A stretch of 64,000 nucleotides of DNA from CAZYQW01 sp964649825 (GTDB lineage: Bacteria; Planctomycetota; B15-G4; JADJEK01). The position numbers and the translations under genes are program-made. The stretch covers positions 1 through 64,000 of the forward strand of contig CAZYQW010000121.1 in the NCBI GenBank assembly GCA_964649825.1, given 5' to 3'. Positions 34,595 through 42,385 of the stretch are shown here, in pieces. How positions within the stretch are numbered: position 1 is the stretch's first letter; every line of letters starts with the position of its first letter. Under the pieces are notes generated by a model, which worked only from the letters and a program-made list of their open reading frames with translations, had not been told where the DNA came from and made no database searches.

Positions 34595-37579
34595 ATGGAC
34601 GCCCTCCTCATTCGGGACACCGCCCGAGGTACACAACAGAGGATCGCGCTGAACCGCGAGGCGCTCACGATCGGTTCGGCCGACGGCAACGACCTGATCC
34701 TGCGCCTGGACGGGATCGAGCCCCGACACTGTCGAATCGAACGGCTCGGAGATGAATTCAAGGTCGTCGACCTCCACACCGACCATGGGACGCGCGTGAA
34801 CGGCGCGTTCGTCGCGCAGAAGCGGCTCGATGTTGGCGACCGGATCCAGCTCGGCACGGTGGAGATCGTGTACGAGCGCGTCGCCGGTAAAGCGGCCGCT
34901 CCGCCGCGGGCTGCCCCGCCGCCGGCCGCGGTTGCGCCGCCGGCCCGCGGGCCCGTGACCAGCGCGAAGCCGGCCCCGGTCGCCGTCGCGAGCGAGGCCG
35001 AACCCTCGCGTCCCGAGCGACGGCGCCGGGACGGCGGCACCGGCCGAATGGTGCGCACGGCGCTCTACACCGCGGCCGCCGTGATCCTGGTCGCCGGCCT
35101 CTCGTCCGTGCTTCCGGATCTCGTCGCGACGGCGGACGGCGGGAGCGTCGTCAAGGATCGTCTCGCGCTCGTCGACGTCTGGCGTCAGGCGGGACACTAC
35201 GACAAGGCGCTGGTGGTCCTGAACGACCTTCGCCACGGTGGGTACGACGTCGCCCCCTCCACGCTCGACGGCGCGCGTCGGCGAATCGAGCAGGACCGGA
35301 TCCGTCGCGATCAGGCGCGCGCCGAGCTCGCCGAGCTACGCGAGAACGAATCGCGGTCTCCGGTCGAGAAGCTGCGCCGAGCGAAGGACCTTCTCGAGAG
35401 CTACGAGGACATCCCGGCCGTTCGTGAGCCCTTCGCCCTGGAGCTCTACCGGGCGATGAACCATGCTCAACTCGAGGAGGACGTGCGGACCGCGTCGCTC
35501 GGCGAGCTGTACCAGATGGCCGACACGTTCCTCGCGTCCCAGAACTTCGCCGGCGCCCGCGGCGTGTGGGCGTCCCTGTCCGAGAGCCCGCTCTTCGTCG
35601 ATCAGATGCTCTGCGAGTCCGCGAGGGAGGCGATCGAGACGGCGGCCGAGGCGGAGGCCGATCGGCTGCTGGCCAGGGTCGAGGAGCGGATCGCGGCGCG
35701 CGACGTGCTTGGCGCATCGATCGTGCTGGCCGAGTCGGAGGTGGCTACGTTCCGTGGGACGGCGGCGTACGATCGGCTCGACCGTCGCGCCGATCAGATC
35801 GAGCTGGCCCTCAACACGCAGGGGCCGCACGACCTCGTCCGGCCCCCGATCGACGTCGCTCCGCTCGAGGAGAGGCCGCGAAACGAAGGGCGGCCGCGCC
35901 CCGAGAAACCGTCGCTTCCGAAGGTCGACCCCGCCCGGTCGGACGACGTCCAGAAGGCGACCGCGACCGGCGACGCGCTCTTCTCGGGCGGCGACCTCGC
36001 CGGTGCCAGGGCCGCGTACAACGCCGCGCTGTCGTCCGGGCTGGGCTTCGCGGAACGCGCCCGCCTGACGCGCCGGATCGAGCGCGCGAACCGTGCGGGC
36101 TGGTTCCTCGACTCGCTGAAGAACTACGTCGAGGCCGACCCCGGCCTGGCGCGCCGCGTGACGGTGGCTTTGAAGGACGGCGCGAGCGGCGTGATCGACG
36201 GCGTCGAAGGGGACGCGTTCATCGTCGAGGTCGGCGGCGAACGCCGCGAGATCCAACCGAACGAACTGGCGGCACCGTCGGTCGCCGCGGTGGCGAAGAG
36301 CTACCGGCTGACGAAGGAAGACCTGCTCAACTTCGCGTTCTTCAGCATGGTCGCCGGCGACGCGAAGCAGATCGACGACCTGCTGTTGCGCGCGTCCGAG
36401 GATCCGTCGCTGAAGCAGCCGATCGACTCGGCGATCGCTTTCGTGCGCGAGATTCCCGAGGTCCCGGAGTGGGGCTTCTTCCGCCACGAGGGGCAGTGGC
36501 TCTCGTTCCGCGAGCGTGAGCGCGCGATGAACCTGAAGGCGGTCGACGTGGCGGTCGCCAAGCTCGCGAAGGCGGACGAGGCAACGTACGCGAACGGGCT
36601 CGAGGAGCTTCGTTCGCTGATGCCGGTGGCGAAGGAAGACATCGTCGTGCACCTGCAGAAGCGCCGCGTCGCGCTTCTCGATGAGCTGCGCGCGCAGCCC
36701 GAGCTGCAGTCGCTCGACCGCCTGAACCAGGAGAAGCGCGAGCTCGATGAGCGCCGCGAGGCGGCACTCGAGCTGATCTTCGACTCGGTGAAGTACTTCT
36801 ACCCGTACGAGGCGCCCGCCGTCCCGCCCGACAAGGCGACGCTCTACCCCAAGGTGCAGCAGGAGGTCGACGCGCTGGTCGAGCGCGTTCGCGACGCCTG
36901 GGGCAAGGAAATGGAAGAGGCGTCGGGCGGAGTGACCCTGTCGAAGAAGTTCAACCGCCTCCTGTTCACGATCCGCGAGGAGCAGGCGCTGCTCGTCCTC
37001 GCCGATCCCGATGGTTTCCGCGAGGAGCCGGACCTGCAGACGGTCAAGCTCCTGCCGAAGGACGCGAAGAAGCTGACGATCCGGAACGTCGCGCTCTCCA
37101 TCGAGGAACGCCAGCGCCTCGACCGGGACGTCGAAGTGCTCGCCGCGAACGCCCAGGCGAAGAACGCGGCGCTGCCGCAGGAGCTCGAGCAGGTCCACGT
37201 CACCAACATGTACCGGTTGATGATGGGCCGCCAGGCGGTGCGGGTCGACGAACGGCTCGTCCGTGCCGCGCGCGGGCATTGCGAATGGATGTCGCGCTCG
37301 GGCAAGTTCTCCCACTTCAACGACGAGGATCCGAACCTGCGCACTCCGGGTCAGCGGATCCAGGCGCAGGGCTTCACCGCCGGCGGCGCGGGCGAGAACA
37401 TCGCGATCAATGGGTCCGCGTCGGGCGCGCACTACGCGTGGCTGCATTCGTCGGGACACCACCGGAACATCCTTTTCGCGTCGCACACGCATCTCGGCGC
37501 GGGCAACATGGGGCGCTATTGGTGCCAGAACTTCGCAGGCGGTGCCGAGTACAGCGGCAACCTCGGGGACGACTTCTGA
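34595..37579 (+). CDS. FHA - transmembrane - CAP (SCP-like) domain protein
   Basis: 994 aa. The N-terminal FHA domain (about 5-95) reads threonine-phosphate in its family, but the key Arg and Ser are changed (IGSADGND and LDGIEPRHC), so binding is doubtful. A Pro/Ala-rich linker is followed by one transmembrane helix (about 150-172, ALYTAAAVILVAGLSSVLP). A long helical, coiled-coil-prone region (about 200-860) follows. The C-terminus (about 870-994) is a CAP/SCP domain with HCEWMSRSGKFSHF, GENIAING, WLHSSGHHRNIL and YWCQNFAGG. FHA would face the cytoplasm and CAP the periplasm. It precedes a second FHA gene by 18 bp. Confidence 0.85.
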   Translation: MDALLIRDTARGTQQRIALNREALTIGSADGNDLILRLDGIEPRHCRIERLGDEFKVVDLHTDHGTRVNGAFVAQKRLDVGDRIQLGTVEIVYERVAGKAAAPPRAAPPPAAVAPPARGPVTSAKPAPVAVASEAEPSRPERRRRDGGTGRMVRTALYTAAAVILVAGLSSVLPDLVATADGGSVVKDRLALVDVWRQAGHYDKALVVLNDLRHGGYDVAPSTLDGARRRIEQDRIRRDQARAELAELRENESRSPVEKLRRAKDLLESYEDIPAVREPFALELYRAMNHAQLEEDVRTASLGELYQMADTFLASQNFAGARGVWASLSESPLFVDQMLCESAREAIETAAEAEADRLLARVEERIAARDVLGASIVLAESEVATFRGTAAYDRLDRRADQIELALNTQGPHDLVRPPIDVAPLEERPRNEGRPRPEKPSLPKVDPARSDDVQKATATGDALFSGGDLAGARAAYNAALSSGLGFAERARLTRRIERANRAGWFLDSLKNYVEADPGLARRVTVALKDGASGVIDGVEGDAFIVEVGGERREIQPNELAAPSVAAVAKSYRLTKEDLLNFAFFSMVAGDAKQIDDLLLRASEDPSLKQPIDSAIAFVREIPEVPEWGFFRHEGQWLSFRERERAMNLKAVDVAVAKLAKADEATYANGLEELRSLMPVAKEDIVVHLQKRRVALLDELRAQPELQSLDRLNQEKRELDERREAALELIFDSVKYFYPYEAPAVPPDKATLYPKVQQEVDALVERVRDAWGKEMEEASGGVTLSKKFNRLLFTIREEQALLVLADPDGFREEPDLQTVKLLPKDAKKLTIRNVALSIEERQRLDRDVEVLAANAQAKNAALPQELEQVHVTNMYRLMMGRQAVRVDERLVRAARGHCEWMSRSGKFSHFNDEDPNLRTPGQRIQAQGFTAGGAGENIAINGSASGAHYAWLHSSGHHRNILFASHTHLGAGNMGRYWCQNFAGGAEYSGNLGDDF

Positions 37580-37597
37580 GAGACAGGAAAGCGTGAG

Positions 37598-38944
37598 ATG
37601 GCCAAGCTCATCGTCATTCAGGGCGGTCGCGAGAAGACGTTCGATCTGCTCGACGACGTTACGTTCGTCGGCAGCGGCGAGGACTGTGGGATCCGCCTGC
37701 GCGGAGAGGGCGTCAAGGCGCAGCACTTCCAGATCCTGAAGGTCGACGGTGGCCACCGGATCGTCAACCTCGGGGGTGACACGCGCGTCAACGGTCACGG
37801 CGTGGCCCAGCACACGCTCGCGAACGGCGACGTCATCCACGTCGGCGACGCCACGCTGACCTTCCGCGGCGGCATCCAGCCCGCCGCGATCAGCGCGTCC
37901 GGCGGCGAGGCGGAGAAGCCGCTCAGCCCGCTGGCCGCCGCGGCGGCGCGGGCCAAGGCCGAGGGAGGCGGCGGCGGAGCCACCACCCGGCGCGGCCGGC
38001 GAGGCTCGACCGGTCGCCGCGGCGGACGTGCCGTCGAGGTGAGCTCGCGCATGCAGCAGGCGGCCGGCCAGCGCGACGTGCTGACGCGCCGGAACGTCCG
38101 TAAAGCGGGGCTGTCCGGTCCGGCGACCATCGCAATCGCGACCGGCGTCAGCCTCGTCGTGATCATCGCCGGGTACCTGCTCCTGAAGGGGATGCCGAGC
38201 GACCAGCTCGGCGAGACGCTCGCCCGCGCGCAGGAGCTCTACAAGCACGACAAGTACGAGGAGGCGAAGGCGCTCCTCGCCACGATCCCCGCGGACGCCG
38301 CGAACTACCGCGTCGCCCAGGACCTCCTCAAGGAGTGGACGCAGGTCAAGGAGGTGGGCATCGACCTGAAGGCCCACCAGTGGGGCGTGCGGGAGTACGA
38401 GAACAACATCATTCCGTTCCTCGAGGGCAAGGTTCGGACCGATGACCCGAAATACGCGGGGGACGGCGCCTACACGCGCGTGCTCGTGAAACGGATGAAG
38501 GCGTTCCTGAAGGAGTACCCCGAGCACAAGTACGAGGCGAACGTGAAGGCGCTGCTCTCGGAGTACGAGCCGCAGGTGAAGGGGGAGCCGACTTGGCACG
38601 ACATCGCCGTCGAGGCGGAGTCGGAGCGGGATCGGAACCTGTACGGGCCGGCGTACCTGCTCGTCGACGGCTGGCTTGGGGAGAACGAGTCGACGGGCGA
38701 TAAGTACGAGGTCGAGCAGGCGACGCGGCTGAAGGCGAAGATCGAACGGAGCGCCAAGCAGTGGTGGGAAGACCAGCAGAACCTGGCGCGCGACAACATC
38801 CGCCGCAGCCGGTTCAACGACGCCTACTCGAAGTTCATGGTCGGCGTGCGGCGGTTCGAGGGATGGCCCGAGATGCAACGAGAGGCCCAGGCGCTCGCGG
38901 ACAACCTGAAGGACCGCATCGACGAGGTCGATGGTTCCAAATGA
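37598..38944 (+). CDS. FHA-domain membrane protein with helical periplasmic region
   Basis: 448 aa. FHA domain (about 3-90) with FVGSGEDCGIRL and DTRVNG; as in the neighbour, the canonical pThr-binding Arg and Ser are not obvious. A Gly/Arg-rich low-complexity linker (about 120-150) is followed by a transmembrane helix (about 172-194, IAIATGVSLVVIIAGYLLL). A helical region (about 200-448) has TPR-like spacing (LAQELYKHDKYEEAKALL and similar). Same layout as the FHA-CAP gene minus CAP, so the two probably work together at the membrane. Good AGGAAAG ribosome site. Confidence 0.8.
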   Translation: MAKLIVIQGGREKTFDLLDDVTFVGSGEDCGIRLRGEGVKAQHFQILKVDGGHRIVNLGGDTRVNGHGVAQHTLANGDVIHVGDATLTFRGGIQPAAISASGGEAEKPLSPLAAAAARAKAEGGGGGATTRRGRRGSTGRRGGRAVEVSSRMQQAAGQRDVLTRRNVRKAGLSGPATIAIATGVSLVVIIAGYLLLKGMPSDQLGETLARAQELYKHDKYEEAKALLATIPADAANYRVAQDLLKEWTQVKEVGIDLKAHQWGVREYENNIIPFLEGKVRTDDPKYAGDGAYTRVLVKRMKAFLKEYPEHKYEANVKALLSEYEPQVKGEPTWHDIAVEAESERDRNLYGPAYLLVDGWLGENESTGDKYEVEQATRLKAKIERSAKQWWEDQQNLARDNIRRSRFNDAYSKFMVGVRRFEGWPEMQREAQALADNLKDRIDEVDGSK

Positions 38945-38945
38945 C

Positions 38946-38968
38946 ACGCGGATGAGGCGTTTCCGCGT
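38946..38968 (+). terminator. Short hairpin after the FHA operon
   Basis: ACGCGGA pairs with TCCGCGT (7 bp, 9-nt loop) immediately after the stop codon. No U-tract. Confidence 0.3.
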
Positions 38969-39045
38969 AGACACGGAATTCGCGTCAGGAATCCCGTCCG
39001 CGCTGGTCGATCCGAGGAGACGGTCGCCTCGCCGCGGTTCCCCGG

Positions 39046-40632
39046 ATGAAACCAACTCGTCTCCTCGTGCTCTTCGTGATCCTCGTCGCCGTCGTCGTCC
39101 TCTTGATCGGCGGCTTCCCGCGCCGCGCCGATCGCACGACGGGCGTGGGAATTCGTTACCTCCAGGTGCCCCCGCTCGCGACCTTCACCGAGTCGCTCTC
39201 CGACCCGATCGCGCCGTTCCCGTCCTGGTCGCCCGCCGGCCGCGTCTTCGCTGATTCGCGTTACGCGCTCGGGCGTATCGACGAGTGTCTTCTCGACCTT
39301 CTGCGTCCCCACCCGTCCTCGCGGTCGTTGCTGCGCGCGATGGCGGCGCCGAACGGAGCGGGCATCCTCGTCCCGCAGCCGTCCGAGCCGTTCCCGATCC
39401 CCATTCTGCATCCCGCGTCGGTCGGGGCGGGTTCGCTCGAGGAGTTCGAGCGGTCGACGCGCAACTTCCGCCGCCTGCCGGTGGCGTTGCGCGAGGCGCT
39501 CGTCCACCTCCTCTACGCGATCGCGGGGGTTTGGAGCCTCGGACCCCTCGATGACGGAAACGCGTACGTCACTGCGGCGAGCTTGCTCGTCGACGTGGTC
39601 GACCCGCGCGTCACCGAGCTGGCGAACGCCGCGGCCGATTTCGACCCGCGCCGGCTCGAGGTGCTCTCCTCTGTTGGCCCCGCGCGCGACGCGGTCCTCC
39701 TGTTCGACACCGACGTGGGGCTCGTCTTGATCAGCGGCCGCGGAGCGGGCGTGATCCCGCTCGATGGGGTCGCGCTTGCGATCGACCTCGGCGGAGACGA
39801 CCGTTGGCAGGGGGGGCTCGCCGCGACGCGCGGCAGGCGCGTGGAGCCGCGCGTCCGCGTCACGATCGACCTGTTGGGCGACGACCGCTACCGCGGGTCC
39901 GGCGCATCGATCGGCGCCACTCGAGGCGGCGCGGCGATCCACTTCGACGGAGACGGCGACGACGTCTATGACTCCGCCGGCGGCGACTTCGGCTCGGCGA
40001 CCGACGGCGCGGCGATCCTCGTCGACGCTCGCGGCGACGATCAGTACCGCTGCGGGCGGGAAGGGATCGGCTCCGCGACAAGAGGCGTCGCGATCCTGCA
40101 CGACCGACTGGGTAACGATCGCTATCGGATCGGCGCGGACGGTCTCGCGTCGGCCGGCCCGGGCGGAGTCGTTCTCTTCCTCGACGGTGGGGGCGACGAC
40201 CTCTACATCGCGGTGGCGGACGCGGGCGTGGCGGGCGAATCGGGCCGCAGCGTGATGGCGCATGCGTCGGGAGGCTACGCCCTGTTCATCGACGGCGGGG
40301 GGGACGACGTCTATCGAACCGCCGGCCGCGGCCTCGGGCACGCGGCGTCCGGAGGCTTCGCCATGCTGCTCGAGGGGAGCGGCAACGACCTCTACGCCTC
40401 GATCGACGAGTCGTTCGGCTCCGCGACGAACGGCGGCGTCGCGATCTTCCGCGACCTCCACGGCGACGACGAGTTCATCGCCCGCGAACGGTCGTTCGGG
40501 TTCGGAGACCTCGCGTGGGGGATCTTCATCGACGACGGGGGGAGCGACCACCTCGTCTCGGTCGGCACGTCGAGGGGCGTGGCGGCGAACGAAGGCGCGG
40601 GTGTGTTCGCCGACCTCGACCTCGGGGAGTGA
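39046..40632 (+). CDS. Exported protein with G-D-D-x-Y repeats, unknown function
   Basis: 528 aa. Signal anchor at about 5-24 (LLVLFVILVAVVVLLIGGF). Residues about 30-235 are non-repetitive. From about 245 to the end lie ten units of roughly 30 residues, each with G-(D/N/S)-D-x-(Y/W/F/L), for example LGDDRY, DGDDVY, RGDDQY, LGNDRY, GGDDLY, GGDDVY and SGNDLY, separated by G-x-G-x-A-x-x-GGxA-x-L. The spacing and Asp/Gly content suggest a regular beta-solenoid or calcium-binding repeat, but it lacks the RTX nonapeptide GGxGxDxUx. Role unknown; surface structure is the likeliest guess. The start has no clear ribosome site. Confidence 0.72.
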   Translation: MKPTRLLVLFVILVAVVVLLIGGFPRRADRTTGVGIRYLQVPPLATFTESLSDPIAPFPSWSPAGRVFADSRYALGRIDECLLDLLRPHPSSRSLLRAMAAPNGAGILVPQPSEPFPIPILHPASVGAGSLEEFERSTRNFRRLPVALREALVHLLYAIAGVWSLGPLDDGNAYVTAASLLVDVVDPRVTELANAAADFDPRRLEVLSSVGPARDAVLLFDTDVGLVLISGRGAGVIPLDGVALAIDLGGDDRWQGGLAATRGRRVEPRVRVTIDLLGDDRYRGSGASIGATRGGAAIHFDGDGDDVYDSAGGDFGSATDGAAILVDARGDDQYRCGREGIGSATRGVAILHDRLGNDRYRIGADGLASAGPGGVVLFLDGGGDDLYIAVADAGVAGESGRSVMAHASGGYALFIDGGGDDVYRTAGRGLGHAASGGFAMLLEGSGNDLYASIDESFGSATNGGVAIFRDLHGDDEFIARERSFGFGDLAWGIFIDDGGSDHLVSVGTSRGVAANEGAGVFADLDLGE

Positions 40633-40692
40633 CGGGCGGCGTCCGGCCGCTCCGGGTCGCGGCGAGCCGCCGGACCGGATGCATCCGATGCG

Positions 40693-41034
40693 TCAGGGAT
40701 CGTGACGGATTCGGACGAGCCGAACGCGGCGACCGACGGGGAGGAGCGTGTCCCACCACCAACCACCGTCGAAGAGATACCGAAGCTGCACGGACGACGG
40801 CGGTACCGCCGCGAGAGCGCCGCGGATCCTGCGCTCGTCCCATCCCGTGCCGCTCGATCCGTTCGATGGGTCGTCGGCCGTCATCCTTCCGCCGTTTCTC
40901 CCTCTGATCCGCACCTCGATCCGCTCGCCGTGCGCCGCCACGTCGGCGAGGAGCCGATCCAGCTCTTCCGCGCAGAGCAGCGCGTCGTTGAGCGCGGGAA
41001 GCGGGGCCGAGGTCTCGTCGGGGCGCTCGTTCAC
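40693..41034 (-). CDS. 113-aa protein of unknown function, last gene of nap operon
   Basis: No signal peptide, membrane helix or cysteine motif. The N-terminal half is a helix (LNDALLCAEELDRLLADVAAHG), the middle is low complexity, and the C-terminal half has strands (VQLRYLFDGGWWWDTLLPVGRRVRLVRI). It is not similar to any Nap protein I know. Its GTG overlaps the napF TGA, so it is translationally coupled to the nitrate reductase operon; a maturation or accessory role is inferred. Confidence 0.65.
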   Translation of the reverse strand: MNERPDETSAPLPALNDALLCAEELDRLLADVAAHGERIEVRIRGRNGGRMTADDPSNGSSGTGWDERRIRGALAAVPPSSVQLRYLFDGGWWWDTLLPVGRRVRLVRIRHDP

Positions 41035-41591
41035 GGGCGTGCTCCATCGGGCTCGACGCGGATCATCACGGCGTTCCGCGGCGCGGGACATGCGTACTGG
41101 CAGACGCCGCAGCCGGTGCACACGGCGGCGTCGACGACCGGCTTCCCGCCGACGCGGGCGAGCGCGCCGTCGACCGGACATTGCTCGATGCAGACCGAGC
41201 AGGTCGTTCCCTGGTGCGCGAGGCAGAGGAAGGTCTGGATGACCGCGGTCCCCATCCGCGGCGGGAGGGTCCTCGTCAGGACGCCCGGTTCACACGCGTC
41301 GACGCACGGCAACCCATCGCACATCCGGCACGGAGCGACCGCGGGGTCGATGGTCGGGGTCCCCGCCGCGGCTCGAAGACGCGGCGGGGCGAGGACGATC
41401 GCGTCCTCCGGGCAGGCGTCGACGCACGCGCGGCACCGCGTGCACTCGGCGAGGAAACGGGCCTCCGCCACCGCGCCGGGAGGGCGGTGGACCGGAAACG
41501 GCGTCCTGGCGGTGCTCGGCGCCGCGGCCTTCGTCCGGTCGGCGAACCGGCCGCGGAGGAGGTCGCGGCGCGTCAGGCGCGCCTCGCTCAC
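41031..41591 (-). CDS. napF: Ferredoxin-type protein NapF
   Basis: 186 aa. NapF is a cytoplasmic 4Fe-4S protein that assists assembly of NapA's Fe-S cluster. The N-terminal LTRRDLLRGRF matches NapF's arginine-rich start. Four Cys groups follow: CTRCRACVDACP, CRMCDGLPCVDAC, CLAHQGTTCSVCIEQCP and CTGCGVCQYACP; the third is the hallmark NapF spacing (E. coli CLAYQSVECRRC). GTG start overlaps the napB stop. Confidence 0.86.
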   Translation of the reverse strand: MSEARLTRRDLLRGRFADRTKAAAPSTARTPFPVHRPPGAVAEARFLAECTRCRACVDACPEDAIVLAPPRLRAAAGTPTIDPAVAPCRMCDGLPCVDACEPGVLTRTLPPRMGTAVIQTFLCLAHQGTTCSVCIEQCPVDGALARVGGKPVVDAAVCTGCGVCQYACPAPRNAVMIRVEPDGARP

Positions 41592-42385
41592 GGGTCGTTT
41601 CCCGCCGCGTTCGGAGCGAGCACCGAGTCGGCTTCGTTCACGAACGGCACCCGGTCGAGGACGGCCGACGAAGCGTGGCACTGGCGGCACGAAAGGCGTT
41701 CGGGGTGGGAACAGCGCATGCCGGGAAGGCCGAGCGGACCGTGGCAGCTTCGACAATCATCGCGCATCCAGGTGGTGTGGGGCAGGACGGGGGGAGCGCC
41801 GGCATACGCGCGCGATCCCTCGAGCGGCGCCGCGATTCCGTCGAAGCTGTTCTCCGCGAGGAGCTCCGGTTCGAACGGGGCCGATCGCGACTCGACGTGG
41901 CACTGGGTGCAGCTCTCGAACCGCTCGTGCGGCACCTTCGGAGCGACGCGATCACCGACCACGAGCCCGTCGGCATGGCATGCAAGGCAGCTCGCCGGCG
42001 AGCGTTGATCGATCGGATGTGGAATGACTGGGGGCGCTCCGTTGAACGCCCGCCGCTCGGCCCGCGCCGCCAGCGAGTCGCGCTTGTCGGCGGGATTCGG
42101 TGGGCTCGTGGCGGCGGGGAGCGCCCGCCCCGAGGAGAGCCGTGAGAGGTCGGTTCGCGCCGCGAGACGCGCGCGTGCACGGGCCTCGCGCATCTCGGAG
42201 TAGCTGAGCGCGTCCGGGACGCCCGCGTCGGGGGTCCGCGCGGGCCGCGCGACCGGAGGAGTCGCAGGTACCGCGCGCGTTCCCACGAAGTACCCCGCCG
42301 CGGCAAGAGTGAACGCGGCGATGAACAGGAGCTGCGCCGCCCGACGCGACGTCGCGGACGCGGCGTTGTTCGTGTCCACGGTCAT
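41588..42385 (-). CDS. napB: Tetraheme NapB-like cytochrome c subunit of nitrate reductase
   Basis: 265 aa. NapB normally is a diheme cytochrome passing electrons to NapA in the periplasm. Here four CxxCH sites are seen: CLACH (133-137), CTQCH (159-163), CRSCH (211-215), CRQCH (233-237). The first pair has the NapB context GAPPVIPH (116-123) before the first heme. The same context recurs as GAPPVLPH (196-203) before the third, so the NapB module is duplicated. An N-terminal hydrophobic helix (about 18-35) is a signal anchor or uncleaved leader. It starts at the ATGA overlap with napA. Confidence 0.85.
   Translation of the reverse strand: MTVDTNNAASATSRRAAQLLFIAAFTLAAAGYFVGTRAVPATPPVARPARTPDAGVPDALSYSEMREARARARLAARTDLSRLSSGRALPAATSPPNPADKRDSLAARAERRAFNGAPPVIPHPIDQRSPASCLACHADGLVVGDRVAPKVPHERFESCTQCHVESRSAPFEPELLAENSFDGIAAPLEGSRAYAGAPPVLPHTTWMRDDCRSCHGPLGLPGMRCSHPERLSCRQCHASSAVLDRVPFVNEADSVLAPNAAGNDP

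Noticed and set aside
35336..39055. 1239-aa open frame on the minus strand
   Set aside because: It lies antisense to the two FHA genes, which have clear domains. Its composition (Arg/Leu/Val-rich, no domain) is that of a frame shadow in GC-rich DNA.
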